Source: Streptomyces alkaliterrae (GTDB taxonomy: Bacteria > Actinomycetota > Actinomycetes > Streptomycetales > Streptomycetaceae). From it: a stretch of 43,498 nucleotides of DNA. This document shows, piece after piece, positions 8,494-16,228 of the stretch. The position numbers and the translations under genes were made by a program. The notes under the pieces were generated by a model that ran no database searches, had not been told where the DNA came from, and worked only from the letters and a program-made list of their open reading frames with translations. The stretch spans positions 1 to 43,498 of the forward strand of contig NZ_VJYK02000008.1 in assembly GCF_007097205.2 (NCBI RefSeq), in the 5' to 3' direction. Positions within the stretch are counted from its first letter, which is position 1. Every line of letters begins with the position of its first letter.

Positions 8494-9462
8494 TCAGCCT
8501 CCCAGCGCGAAGTCCGTCAGGACGGCGGCGTGGTCGGTGGGCCAGCGGTTGCCCCGGTGGTCGGGGACGGGCCGGGGGCGGCCGTCGACGACGGCGGCCG
8601 ACCGCAGCGGGGTGAGCGCGGCGCCCGCGTAGGTGACGTAGTCGATGCGGTCCTGCGGTTCGGCGCGGCCGGTCGAGCCGTTGTGGAACGGGTAGACGGG
8701 CGACCAGGTCTCCCCGGGCACGCGGGCCGGGTCGGGGTGGACCTCACGGAAGGAGTCCCGGAAGCCGGCGTTCGCGAGGATGCGGGTGGTCGGCCAGTCG
8801 ACGGGCCCGTAGCCGCAGTGCCGGTCGCGGGTGGCGGCCGTCCAGTCCAGGTGGGAGGGCGAGTTGAAGTCGCCGACGAGCAGGACGGGCACGTCGTCGG
8901 CCCGCTCGACGGCCCCCGCCAGTCGTTCCGCCAGCTCCCTGGCCTGCGGCACCCGGCCGGACCGCTCCTCGCGCTCGAAGATCCGGTCCACGTCCATCCG
9001 GTCGAAGCAGGCGTCGTAGGGGCCGTAGGGGTGGTACCCGAGGTGGGCGGACCACAGCTCCAGCTTCCGGCCGCCGCCGAGTTCGAGGCGGACACCGGCG
9101 GCGGCGCTGGTCGAGCCGACGTGCCCGGTGATCGGGAAGCGGCTGATCACGCCGATGCTGCCGCCGGACTGGTAGTGGTGCCAGCCGAGTTCGGCGGCCA
9201 GGTCGCGGGCGGCATGGCCGGAGGTCTCCTGAAGGCCGACGACGTCGGGGCGGTGTTTGCGGATGACGGCGACCTGCTTGGCCAGGCCGTCGTCGACCTG
9301 GGCGCCGCCGTGCCAGAGGTTGAGGCTCATCACGCGCAGCCGCGTCGGCTCCGCGCGGCCCTCGGACGGCGCGGCCCCGGCGGGTGCCGCCACGGCCAGC
9401 AGCAGCCCGGCCGCGGCGAGCAGGGAGGCCAGGCGCCGGCCCGGCCTTCGGTAACGTCCCAC
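8494..9462 (-). CDS. secreted endonuclease/exonuclease/phosphatase family protein
   Basis: 322-residue exported phosphodiesterase-fold enzyme. A signal peptide is clear: RYRRPGRR then a hydrophobic run ending in PAGAAP near residue 31; the RRPGRR is twin-arginine-like but not a good Tat motif. The EEP (DNase I / sphingomyelinase) motifs appear in order: MSLNLWHGG, HRPDVVGLQET, LLVGDFNSPSHLDW, RIDYVTY and the final DHAAVLTDF, with the metal-binding Asn, Glu, Asp-x-Asn and the catalytic Asp-His. Could be an extracellular nuclease or phospholipase-like phosphatase. GTG start with GGGAG 9 bases upstream. A HutC-type operator-like site lies just upstream of its ribosome-binding site. Confidence 0.85.
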   Translation of the reverse strand: MGRYRRPGRRLASLLAAAGLLLAVAAPAGAAPSEGRAEPTRLRVMSLNLWHGGAQVDDGLAKQVAVIRKHRPDVVGLQETSGHAARDLAAELGWHHYQSGGSIGVISRFPITGHVGSTSAAAGVRLELGGGRKLELWSAHLGYHPYGPYDACFDRMDVDRIFEREERSGRVPQARELAERLAGAVERADDVPVLLVGDFNSPSHLDWTAATRDRHCGYGPVDWPTTRILANAGFRDSFREVHPDPARVPGETWSPVYPFHNGSTGRAEPQDRIDYVTYAGAALTPLRSAAVVDGRPRPVPDHRGNRWPTDHAAVLTDFALGG

Positions 9463-9478
9463 GGTGTCTCACTCCCTA

Positions 9479-9492
9479 CCTGTATGGACAAG
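9479..9492. promoter_or_regulatory. GntR/HutC-type operator-like site
   Basis: The sequence CCTGTATGGACAAG is an imperfect dyad whose centre matches 7 of 8 positions of the HutC-subfamily consensus GTMTAKAC on either strand. It lies between the divergent EEP-enzyme gene and the GntR/UTRA regulator, directly upstream of the enzyme's ribosome-binding site. Binding by the neighbouring regulator is inferred from position and consensus. Confidence 0.4.
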
Positions 9493-9733
9493 ACGCCACC
9501 CAGTAAGGCAGTCGTGGTTGACCGGCGGGTGTCCGCGAGGAGAACCGGAGCATGCCGGGTACCGGCAGGTCATGCGATGCTCGTGCAAAGGGTTTAACGC
9601 GCTCCGGATTGGTAAGGCGTATGGGCGCCGCTGGGTCAGTCTGAGCTTCTCTGTGCACAGGTCAAATGATCAAGCGCAGTACCGGCATCATGTCGGTGGA
9701 TCGGACACCACCTCACAGAACCAGGGAGCCCTG

Positions 9734-10474
9734 TTGACCCGTAGGCACGAGCAGATCGCCGAGGCGCTGCGGACGGCCATCGGCGACGGCCGCCATCCGG
9801 TGGGCAGCGCGCTGCCGTCCGAGGCGGAACTGGCCGCCGCGCACGGCGTGTCACGCGGGACCGTCCGCCAGGCCGTCAGCGCCCTGGAGGCAGAGGGCAT
9901 GGTGGGCTCGCGGCAGGGTGCCCGTCGGGTCGTGCTCTCCACGGCGCCCAGCCAGTCCTTCGCGGAGTTGCGCAGCTTCGCCCAGTGGGCGCGCGGCGGC
10001 GGACACACGCCGGGCGGCCTGGTACTGGAGTCCGCGCCCGGCCGGGCGGACGGCGAGGAGGCCGCGCTGCTGCAACTCCCGCCCGGCGGCGAGGTGCTGC
10101 GCGTCCTGCGACTGCGCACGCTGGACGGCGAACCCGCCCTGCTCGAACGGACCGTCTACGCGGGCTGGATCGCCACCTCGGTGGCGGAACTCCCCGACGA
10201 CTGCGAGTCCGTCACCCAGGAGCTGTACGAGCGCACCGGGCTGGTCTTCGCGCACGGCGAGCACCACATCGACGCGGTGGCCGCCGGCACCGAGGACTCC
10301 CGCCGGCTCGGCGTGCGGCGCGGCAGCCCGCTGCTGCGGGTGAGACGCACCACCACGACCCCCGAGGGACGGCCCGTGGAGACCTCCGACGACCGCTACC
10401 GGCCCGGTTCGGTGGTGTTCACCGTGCGGAACTCCACTCGTACGAACCCGCTGGTCCGATCGGCGCTCGCATGA
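9734..10474 (+). CDS. GntR family regulator, HutC subfamily (UTRA domain)
   Basis: 246-residue transcription factor. Residues about 1-70 form the winged helix: RHEQIAEALRTAIGDG, LPSEAELAAAHGVSRGTVRQ, then EGMVGSRQGARRVV. Residues about 90-235 match the UTRA effector domain (SFAELRSFAQWAR, LRVLRLRTLDGEPALLERT, and the terminal DRYRPGSVVFTV). HutC-type regulators are usually repressors that release DNA on binding a small metabolite. The start is TTG at 9734, preceded by CAGGGAG at a good distance; the longer frame upstream has no family match. Its stop overlaps the start of a HAD phosphatase (ATGA), so both are one operon and the phosphatase substrate may be related to the effector. Confidence 0.88.
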   Translation: MTRRHEQIAEALRTAIGDGRHPVGSALPSEAELAAAHGVSRGTVRQAVSALEAEGMVGSRQGARRVVLSTAPSQSFAELRSFAQWARGGGHTPGGLVLESAPGRADGEEAALLQLPPGGEVLRVLRLRTLDGEPALLERTVYAGWIATSVAELPDDCESVTQELYERTGLVFAHGEHHIDAVAAGTEDSRRLGVRRGSPLLRVRRTTTTPEGRPVETSDDRYRPGSVVFTVRNSTRTNPLVRSALA

Positions 10475-11178
10475 CCGTGAGCACACCGCCCGAGCCCGCC
10501 GGCCGGCCCGGCGCCGGCTTCCGCGTCCCCCCGGCGGCGCTGCTGTGCGACATGGACGGCACGCTTGTCGACACCGAGCACACCTGGCTGCGCTGTGTGG
10601 CCGGACTGCTCTACGAGTACGGCGCCCCGGCCCTCGCCGACGACATCACCGCCGCGTTCGCCGGGCTGCCGCTGAGCCGGGCGGCGGAACTGATGGCCGA
10701 ACGCACCGGACGGCCGGCGGGAGTGCTGGCCCGCCGTCTGGACCGGGTGTTCACGACCTCGATCAGAACCGGTCTGACGATCAGGCCGGGCGCGCTGCGT
10801 CTGCTCGACCAGGCCGCCGCACTGGGCGTGCCGATCGCGCTGGTCACCGCCTCGGAACGGGCGGTCGCCGATCTGGTGATCTCCGAGCTGGGCGCCGACC
10901 GCTTCCTGCTCACCCTCGCCGACGGCGAGGCCTCCCGCAGCAAGCCGCACCCGGACCCGTATCTGGCCGCCTGCCTGGGCCTCGGCGTGGCGCCGGAGGA
11001 CAGCCTGGCGGTGGAGGACACCCCGGCGGGCGTCACGGCGGCGCTGACGGCCGGCTGCCGGGTCCTGGCGGTGCCGTCCGTCCCCGGCGTCGAGCGCGGG
11101 CCCCGGACGGTCGTGGTGACCTCGCTGACCGAGGTCGACCTCACCGACCCGGACCTGCTCGCCGCCGACCCCGACTGA
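10471..11178 (+). CDS. HAD-superfamily hydrolase (beta-phosphoglucomutase/phosphatase-like)
   Basis: 235-residue cytoplasmic phosphatase or phosphomutase of the HAD superfamily, subfamily IA. Motif I is LLCDMDGTLVDTE (nucleophile Asp and acid/base Asp two residues later), motif II is the Thr in ALVTASERAV, motif III is the Lys in RSKPHPDPYL, and motif IV is LAVEDTPAGV. The helical cap lies between motif I and II. Translationally coupled to the GntR/HutC regulator by an ATGA overlap, which suggests a dedicated metabolic substrate such as a sugar phosphate. Substrate cannot be read from sequence. Confidence 0.87.
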   Translation: MTVSTPPEPAGRPGAGFRVPPAALLCDMDGTLVDTEHTWLRCVAGLLYEYGAPALADDITAAFAGLPLSRAAELMAERTGRPAGVLARRLDRVFTTSIRTGLTIRPGALRLLDQAAALGVPIALVTASERAVADLVISELGADRFLLTLADGEASRSKPHPDPYLAACLGLGVAPEDSLAVEDTPAGVTAALTAGCRVLAVPSVPGVERGPRTVVVTSLTEVDLTDPDLLAADPD

Positions 11179-11261
11179 CGGGACGGCGACTGGCGGGGCG
11201 GTGACCGACAGGCCGGCGACGACGGCTCGACCGTGCGGCGGACCGCCCGTCAGAACCACGC

Positions 11262-11297
11262 GTGGGGTGGCCGTCCACTGGCGGACGGCCACCCCAC
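11262..11297. terminator. bidirectional terminator between HAD gene and hupA
   Basis: Perfect 15-bp stem (11262-11276 and 11283-11297) with a 6-base loop, 12 bases after the HU stop codon on the minus strand and in the gap between convergent genes. Confidence 0.7.
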
Positions 11298-11309
11298 TGC
11301 GCTGCTGCC

Positions 11310-11591
11310 TTACTTGCCCTTGGCGGCTTCCTTGAGCTTGGAGCCCGCGGACACCTTGACGCTGTACCCGGCCGGGATCTGGATCGGGTCACCGGTCTGC
11401 GGGTTGCGAGCGGTGCGAGCCGCACGGTGGGTGCGCTCGAAGGTCAGGAAACCCGGGATGGTGACCTTCTCGTCGCCCTTGGCGACGACCTCGCCGACGG
11501 TCTCGGCGAAAGCGGCCAGCACTGCGTCGGCGTCCTTGCGGGTCACCTCGGCGCGGTCGGCCAGGGCGGCGACCAGCTCACTGCGGTTCAT
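11310..11591 (-). CDS. hupA: HU-family nucleoid protein
   Basis: 93-residue DNA-bending protein of the HU family; the short form (not the Lys/Ala-tailed HupS). It begins MNRSELVAALADRAEVTRKDA and carries the beta-arm signature FLTFERTHRAARTARNPQTG with the tip Pro in RNPQTG that intercalates into DNA, then KLKEAAKGK at the end. Acts as homodimer in compaction of the nucleoid during growth. GGGAG lies 8 bases before the ATG. It corresponds to SCO2950 by synteny. Followed by a strong bidirectional terminator. Confidence 0.96.
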   Translation of the reverse strand: MNRSELVAALADRAEVTRKDADAVLAAFAETVGEVVAKGDEKVTIPGFLTFERTHRAARTARNPQTGDPIQIPAGYSVKVSAGSKLKEAAKGK

Positions 11592-11970
11592 GTCTGTTAC
11601 TCCCGTGTTCTTCTTGCCGATGAGGCGTGAGATCGAAGCCGATGCTGCCAGGGGCCTATGACAGCCACTGGAACCGGGTCGGGTCTAACGACCCCCGCGC
11701 CCGGTCGCATCCTGCCCCCACCAGTGGGGCGAAAGCCAATCCGCCGCTCCACCGCGTCACCTCGAGTGGACCCCGGGCCCGCCGTGGTGACGCTCCGTGG
11801 CTCTTGTCAGCGCGCCGAAACCGACACGTCTGGCGCAACCCTACGCACGCCCGACACCGGTTGCTTCCGCGACGCGCCGCCTGTTGACGGTGACACCGCC
11901 CACAGCGCGGCCACACTCCACACGTTCGGACGCGTCATCGGCCCGGCGGCGCCGCTTCGAGGAGGCCGGC
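11592..11970. other. intergenic, upstream of hupA
   Basis: 379 bases between the hupA start and the malic-enzyme stop (both minus strand). It must hold the hupA promoter, but I see no convincing -35/-10 pair. A small inverted repeat GGGTC-GTTA-GACCC (minus strand) lies near 11690. No coding potential or structured RNA seen in the rest. Confidence 0.4.
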
Positions 11971-13383
11971 TCAGGATCCGGTGGCGGCCCGGGCCGCCTC
12001 CCGCACCGCGCCGGCCACCGCGCCGGAGACCTTCTCGTTGAAGACGCTCGGGATGATGTAGTTCGCGTTCAGCTCCTCCTCGCCGACGACGTCGGCGAGG
12101 GCGCGGGCGGCGGCGAGCATCATCGCGTCGTTGACGGTCCGCGAGTGCGCGTCCAGCAGGCCGCGGAAGACACCGGGGAAGACCAGCACGTTGTTGATCT
12201 GGTTCGGGAAGTCGGAACGGCCCGTGGCCACGACGGCGGCGGTCTGCCGGGCGACGGTCGGCTCGATCTCCGGGTCGGGATTGGCGAGCGCGAACACGAT
12301 CGCGCCGTCCGCCATCGCCGCCACGTCCTCGCCGCCGAGCACGTTCGGAGCCGAGACGCCGATGAAGACGTCGGCGCCGACGACGGCCTCCTTGAGGGTG
12401 CCGGTGACGCCCTCGGGGTTGGTGTTGTCGGCGATCCAGCGCAGCGCGGAACCGCTGTCGGCGTCCTTGAGGTCGGCCCGCTCGGCGTGCACGACGCCGT
12501 GGATGTCGGCGACCACCGCGTGCTTGACGCCGGCGGCCAGCAGCAGCTTCAGGATGGCCGTACCGGCGGCGCCGGCGCCGGACATGACGACGCGTACGTC
12601 GCCGATGTCCTTGCCGACCACCCGCAGCGCGTTGTGCAGCGCGGCGAGCACGACGATGGCCGTACCGTGCTGGTCGTCGTGGAAGACCGGGATGTCCAGG
12701 GCCTCGCGCAGCCGCTCCTCGATCTCGAAGCAGCGCGGGGCGGAGATGTCCTCCAGGTTGATGCCCGCGAAGCCGGGCGCCATGGCCTTGACGATCTCCA
12801 CGATCGCGTCGGTGTCCTGGGTGTCCAGGCAGATCGGCCAGGCGTCGATACCGGCGAAGCGCTTGAAGAGGGCCGCCTTGCCCTCCATGACGGGCAGCGC
12901 GGCCATCGGGCCGATGTTGCCCAGGCCCAGCACGGCGGAACCGTCGGTGACCACGGCGACGCTGTTCCGCTTGATGGTCAGCCGGCGGGCGTCCTCCGGG
13001 TTCTCCGCGATCTGGGTGCAGACGCGGGCCACGCCGGGCGTGTAGATCATCGAGAGGTCGTCGCGGTTGCGAATGGGGTGTTTGGACGACATCTCGATCT
13101 TGCCACCGAGGTGCATGAGGAACGTACGGTCGGAGACCTTGCCCAGCGAGACGCCCTCGATCTCACCGAGTTGACGGACGATCGCCGCCGCGTGGTCGGT
13201 CGAGGTGGCGGCGATGGTGACGTCGATACGCAGCCGCTCGTGGCCGGAGGCGGTGACGTCCAGCGCGGTGACATGGCCGCCCGCGGACTCCACGACCGTG
13301 GTGATCTGGCTGACCGAGCTTCCGCCGGCGGGGAGCTCGAGTCGGACGGTCATCGAGTAGGAGACGCTGGGCGCCGTTGCCAT
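11971..13383 (-). CDS. ACT-domain malic enzyme (NAD-dependent type)
   Basis: 470-residue oxidative decarboxylase turning malate into pyruvate and CO2. Residues about 10-85 are an ACT regulatory domain (SMTVRLELPAG, VTALDVTASG). The malic domain follows: IYTPGVARVC with catalytic Tyr114, MEGKAALFKRF with catalytic Lys169, DDQHGTAIV for metal binding, then the NAD-binding loop MSGAGAAGTAI and FALANPDPEI. The S. coelicolor counterpart (SCO2951) is, as I recall, the NAD-dependent one of two malic enzymes. The ATG at 13383 has AGAGGA upstream. It has its own candidate promoter at 13500-13529, downstream of a strong terminator, so it is separate from the helicase unit. Confidence 0.94.
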   Translation of the reverse strand: MATAPSVSYSMTVRLELPAGGSSVSQITTVVESAGGHVTALDVTASGHERLRIDVTIAATSTDHAAAIVRQLGEIEGVSLGKVSDRTFLMHLGGKIEMSSKHPIRNRDDLSMIYTPGVARVCTQIAENPEDARRLTIKRNSVAVVTDGSAVLGLGNIGPMAALPVMEGKAALFKRFAGIDAWPICLDTQDTDAIVEIVKAMAPGFAGINLEDISAPRCFEIEERLREALDIPVFHDDQHGTAIVVLAALHNALRVVGKDIGDVRVVMSGAGAAGTAILKLLLAAGVKHAVVADIHGVVHAERADLKDADSGSALRWIADNTNPEGVTGTLKEAVVGADVFIGVSAPNVLGGEDVAAMADGAIVFALANPDPEIEPTVARQTAAVVATGRSDFPNQINNVLVFPGVFRGLLDAHSRTVNDAMMLAAARALADVVGEEELNANYIIPSVFNEKVSGAVAGAVREAARAATGS

Positions 13384-13499
13384 GGTCGGGTTCCTCTGCT
13401 TTCTGTCCTGCGAACGGGTGCGCGCTCCTCGCGCCGCCGTGCCTTTTGCATCGTCGCACCTACTGTCGGGTAGCCGGTAACCACCCAGATGTGAATGGA

Positions 13500-13529
13500 A
13501 ACTTACTTCCGCGATGCGGTAGCGGTCAA
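13500..13529 (-). promoter_or_regulatory. candidate malic-enzyme promoter
   Basis: Minus strand TTGACC (13529-13524) and TAAGTT (13505-13500) with an 18-base spacer, placing the start about 110 bases before the ATG and just after the terminator that closes the upstream RNA unit. Confidence 0.45.
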
Positions 13530-13548
13530 CGGAGGCGCCTGAGACGCG

Positions 13549-13692
13549 AAAAAAGCGCGGGGCCGACACGAGTGCTCGTGTCGACCCCGCGCGGAGTCTG
13601 GTGGCGCCGACCCGCCAGCTCGCCTCGCGGCAAGTGGTCGCTCGTAGCGACGAAGGTTGGGCCCGGGGGCATGGATCGGGCCGACGCCACAG
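13549..13692 (-). ncRNA. candidate structured sRNA under a SigR-type promoter
   Basis: Minus-strand intergenic transcript predicted to be about 144 nt. A long-range 14-bp helix pairs 13677-13690 with 13601-13614; inside it are hairpins 13637-13651 (5 bp) and 13619-13634 (6 bp closed by a GCGA tetraloop). The unit ends in an 18-bp terminator followed by six U. In the long helix, in the tetraloop hairpin and in the terminator, every non-Watson-Crick position becomes a G-U pair only when read as minus-strand RNA, while on the plus strand it would be an A-C mismatch; this is independent support for strand and for selection on structure. A C-rich single-stranded segment (GCCCCCGGGCCC) could pair with ribosome-binding sites. 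It could instead be a 3' UTR of the helicase mRNA. No match to a named RNA family was recognised. Confidence 0.6.
13555..13592 (-). terminator. strong rho-independent terminator
   Basis: Hairpin with arms 13555-13572 and 13575-13592 (one G-U pair on the minus strand), followed on the minus strand by six T at 13554-13549. Unusually canonical for a high-GC genome. It closes the sRNA/helicase unit ahead of the malic-enzyme promoter. Confidence 0.88.
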
Positions 13693-13699
13693 TCAGGCT

Positions 13700-13726
13700 A
13701 ACAAAGGTCCGCCGATGGTGATTCCC
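13700..13726 (-). promoter_or_regulatory. SigR-type promoter for the sRNA candidate
   Basis: Minus strand GGGAAT (13726-13721), exactly 18 bases, then GTT (13702-13700): a full match to the SigR consensus GGGAAT-N18-GTT. It sits 31 bases after the helicase stop and predicts a start at about 13692, directly before the first strand of the long RNA helix. Confidence 0.6.
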
Positions 13727-13756
13727 GATCGCCTAGATCCCTCGGCCGACCGGGTG

Positions 13757-16063
13757 TCAGTCCCGCAGCAGGTCGGGAACGCCCTGCTCGTCCGGCAGAT
13801 CGCGGTCCCCGGAGATCACCGTCAGCCGTTGCGTCGCCCGGGTGAGCGCCACGTACAGCACCCGCAGACCGGCCGGGGACTCGTCGGCGATCTCCGCCGG
13901 CGAGACCACCACCGTCGCGTCGTACTCGAGGCCCTTCGCCTCCAGGCTGCCCAGCGGCACCACCCGGTCCGCGCCCTCGCCCAGGTCGGCCAGCCACTCC
14001 CGGGCCTCCTCCCGGCGGCCCATGGCCACCACGACGCCGACCGTGCCGTCCACCTCGGCCAGCAGCCGCCGGGTCTCGGCCCGCACCGCCTCGCGCGGCG
14101 ACCGGCCGAACACCTGAAAGCGCGGCACCAGACCGGTCGAGCGCACCGCCGTCGGCGGGACGGCGCCCGGCATCGCCAGCGCGAGCACCCGGGACGCCAG
14201 CTCCGCGACCTCGGACGGGTTGCGGTAGTTCACGGTGAGCTCGAAGCGCCGACGCGGCCGGGTACCCAGCGCCTCGTCCCGCGCCTCGGCCGCCTCGTCC
14301 GGATCGGACCAGGACGACTGCGCCGGATCGCCGACCACCGTCCAGGTGGCCTGCCGCCCCCGCCGGCCGACCATGCGCCACTGCATCGGCGTGAGGTCCT
14401 GCGCCTCGTCGACGATGACGTGCGCGTACTCCCGCCGCTCGGCGCGTTCGTGCGGCGCGCGGTAGTCCCGCCGGGTGGGATCGCGGTCGGCGGCGGTGGT
14501 CAGCTCGGCCAGCCCGGTGAGCTGGTCCAGCGGGTCGGCCTCGCGCTTCCTCGGCTTCGCCGGTGCGCCCAGCAGGCCGCGCAGCTCGTCCAGCAGCGCC
14601 ACGTCGTGCACCGAGACCGGACCGCTGCCGTCCGGCCCCAGCCGGGCCAGCGACCTCGCCAGCAGCCGCGCTTCCCGGTGCTGGAGGATCCGCCGCGACC
14701 AGCGGGACAGCCGCCGCTCGTCGGCCATCGCCGCAAGCACCCGGGCCGGTTCCAGCTCGGGCCACCAGGCGGTCAGGAAGTCGGTGAAGGAGTCCTCGGC
14801 GGAGACGTCCTCGTCGAACGCCTCCCGCGCCTCGGCGGCCAGCTCCGGGTCGTCGTGCCGCCGGGCGCCGCCGCCGCGCGCCCACAGCGCGTCCAGCAGC
14901 AGCTTGCGCGCCCGGGGCCGCAGGAAGTTCACCGGCGCCTGGCTGCTCAGGACCTGCTGCCGGATCTCCGCCAGCTCCTCGGCGGCCAGCTCCACCCGCG
15001 CCCCGGACACCACCACTCTCAGCCGTTCGGGTGCGTTCGCGGCGGCCAGCTCCTGGGTACCGCGCGCGGCCTTCCGCAGCAGCTTGACCATGCGCGAGGA
15101 GCCCTTGACCCGGGCGACCTCCTGCCGGTCGTGCACGGTGGCCTCCACGCCGTCCACCAACGCGCCGACGGCCCGCACGGCGACCTGGCCCTCCTCGCCC
15201 AGCGAGGGCAGCACCCCTTCGGTGTAGGAGACCAGCAGCGGCGTCGGACTCACCACGAGGATGCCGCCCGCGTACCGCCTGCGGTCCTGGTAGAGCAGGT
15301 AGGCGGCGCGGTGCAGGGCGACGGCGGTCTTGCCGGTGCCCGGGCCGCCCGTCACCTCGGTGACCGAGGCGGCCGGGGCGCGGATCACCACGTCCTGCTC
15401 GGCCTGGATGGAGGCGACGATGTCCCGCATGGTGTGCGTCCTGGCCTGGCCGAGCGCCGCCATCAGCGCGCCGTCGCCGGTCACCACAAGCTGCTCGCCG
15501 TCCAGGTACGCGGTCAGCTCCGGGCGCAGCAGATCGTCCTCCACGCCGAGCACCCGCCGCCCCTTGGAGCGGATGACCCGGCGCCGCACCACCCGGCCCG
15601 GCGACACCGGAGTGGCCCGGTAGAACGGCGCGGCGGCCGGCGCCCGCCAGTCGATGACCAGCGGCGTGTAGTCGGCGTCCAGCACGCCGAGGCGGCCGAT
15701 GCGCAGCGTCTCGGCGATGTCGGCCGTGTTGTCGGGGCGCACGGCGTCCTCGGCCGGCTCGACGGAGGTGTACGCGCCGTCCGGGCCGCGCTTGCCGTCC
15801 TTGCCCGGCAGCAGGTCGATGCGGCCGAAGAGGAAGTCCTCGAACTCGCTGTTCAGCCGGTGCAGGTGCACACCGGCGCGGAACACCTGGGCGTCCCGTT
15901 CGGCGAGCGCGCCTGGTGTGCCGACCTGGCCGCCGCGCACGGCGTTGTCCATCAGGAACTCGGCCTCACCGATCTTCTCCTCGAGCCTCCGGTAGACCGC
16001 GTCCAGGTACTCCTGTTCGCGCTGGATCTCCCGGTCGCGTACGCCTGTGTCCTGCGCCTCCAA
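13757..16063 (-). CDS. HelD/UvrD-like superfamily 1 helicase-fold ATPase
   Basis: 768-residue superfamily 1 motor. The N-terminal coiled region (REIQREQEYLDAVYRRLEEK) followed by an insert before the first RecA domain is typical of HelD proteins, which dislodge stalled RNA polymerase, not of UvrD or Rep DNA helicases. Walker A is GGPGTGKT with Lys245, Walker B DEAQD at 552-556, and later motifs include VVGDPAQSSW, LTVNYRNPSEV and LYVALTRATQRL. The start is TTG with AAGGGGG about 9 bases upstream. Some HelD proteins give rifampicin tolerance (HelR) and carry a rifamycin-associated element; I see no such element upstream. Monocistronic, facing the sRNA candidate downstream. Confidence 0.85.
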   Translation of the reverse strand: MEAQDTGVRDREIQREQEYLDAVYRRLEEKIGEAEFLMDNAVRGGQVGTPGALAERDAQVFRAGVHLHRLNSEFEDFLFGRIDLLPGKDGKRGPDGAYTSVEPAEDAVRPDNTADIAETLRIGRLGVLDADYTPLVIDWRAPAAAPFYRATPVSPGRVVRRRVIRSKGRRVLGVEDDLLRPELTAYLDGEQLVVTGDGALMAALGQARTHTMRDIVASIQAEQDVVIRAPAASVTEVTGGPGTGKTAVALHRAAYLLYQDRRRYAGGILVVSPTPLLVSYTEGVLPSLGEEGQVAVRAVGALVDGVEATVHDRQEVARVKGSSRMVKLLRKAARGTQELAAANAPERLRVVVSGARVELAAEELAEIRQQVLSSQAPVNFLRPRARKLLLDALWARGGGARRHDDPELAAEAREAFDEDVSAEDSFTDFLTAWWPELEPARVLAAMADERRLSRWSRRILQHREARLLARSLARLGPDGSGPVSVHDVALLDELRGLLGAPAKPRKREADPLDQLTGLAELTTAADRDPTRRDYRAPHERAERREYAHVIVDEAQDLTPMQWRMVGRRGRQATWTVVGDPAQSSWSDPDEAAEARDEALGTRPRRRFELTVNYRNPSEVAELASRVLALAMPGAVPPTAVRSTGLVPRFQVFGRSPREAVRAETRRLLAEVDGTVGVVVAMGRREEAREWLADLGEGADRVVPLGSLEAKGLEYDATVVVSPAEIADESPAGLRVLYVALTRATQRLTVISGDRDLPDEQGVPDLLRD

Positions 16064-16154
16064 CGCACCGGCCCCCTTCTGCTGTTCTCAGGGCAGCCGT
16101 CAACCGTACGCGACGCCGGGCCGTCGGCGCACACGAGAGCGCCCCGGCACACCG

Positions 16155-16192
16155 CGCACCGCACGCCCGGCACAGACCGGGCGTGCGGTGCG
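16155..16192. terminator. hairpin terminator after the anti-sigma gene
   Basis: 15- to 16-bp perfect stem (16156-16170 with 16177-16191) with loop CACAGA, flanked by a run of nine G on the plus strand. No U-run; ends the sigma/anti-sigma operon. Confidence 0.6.
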
Positions 16193-16228
16193 GGGGGGGG
16201 CTCAAGCGACCGGTCGGCCGCCGGGCGG

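Noticed and set aside
13584..13700. Riboswitch controlling the malic-enzyme gene
   Set aside because: The RNA fold lies before a terminator, but the malic-enzyme gene has its own candidate promoter after that terminator and I recognise no riboswitch core, so an independent sRNA is the simpler reading; not fully excluded.
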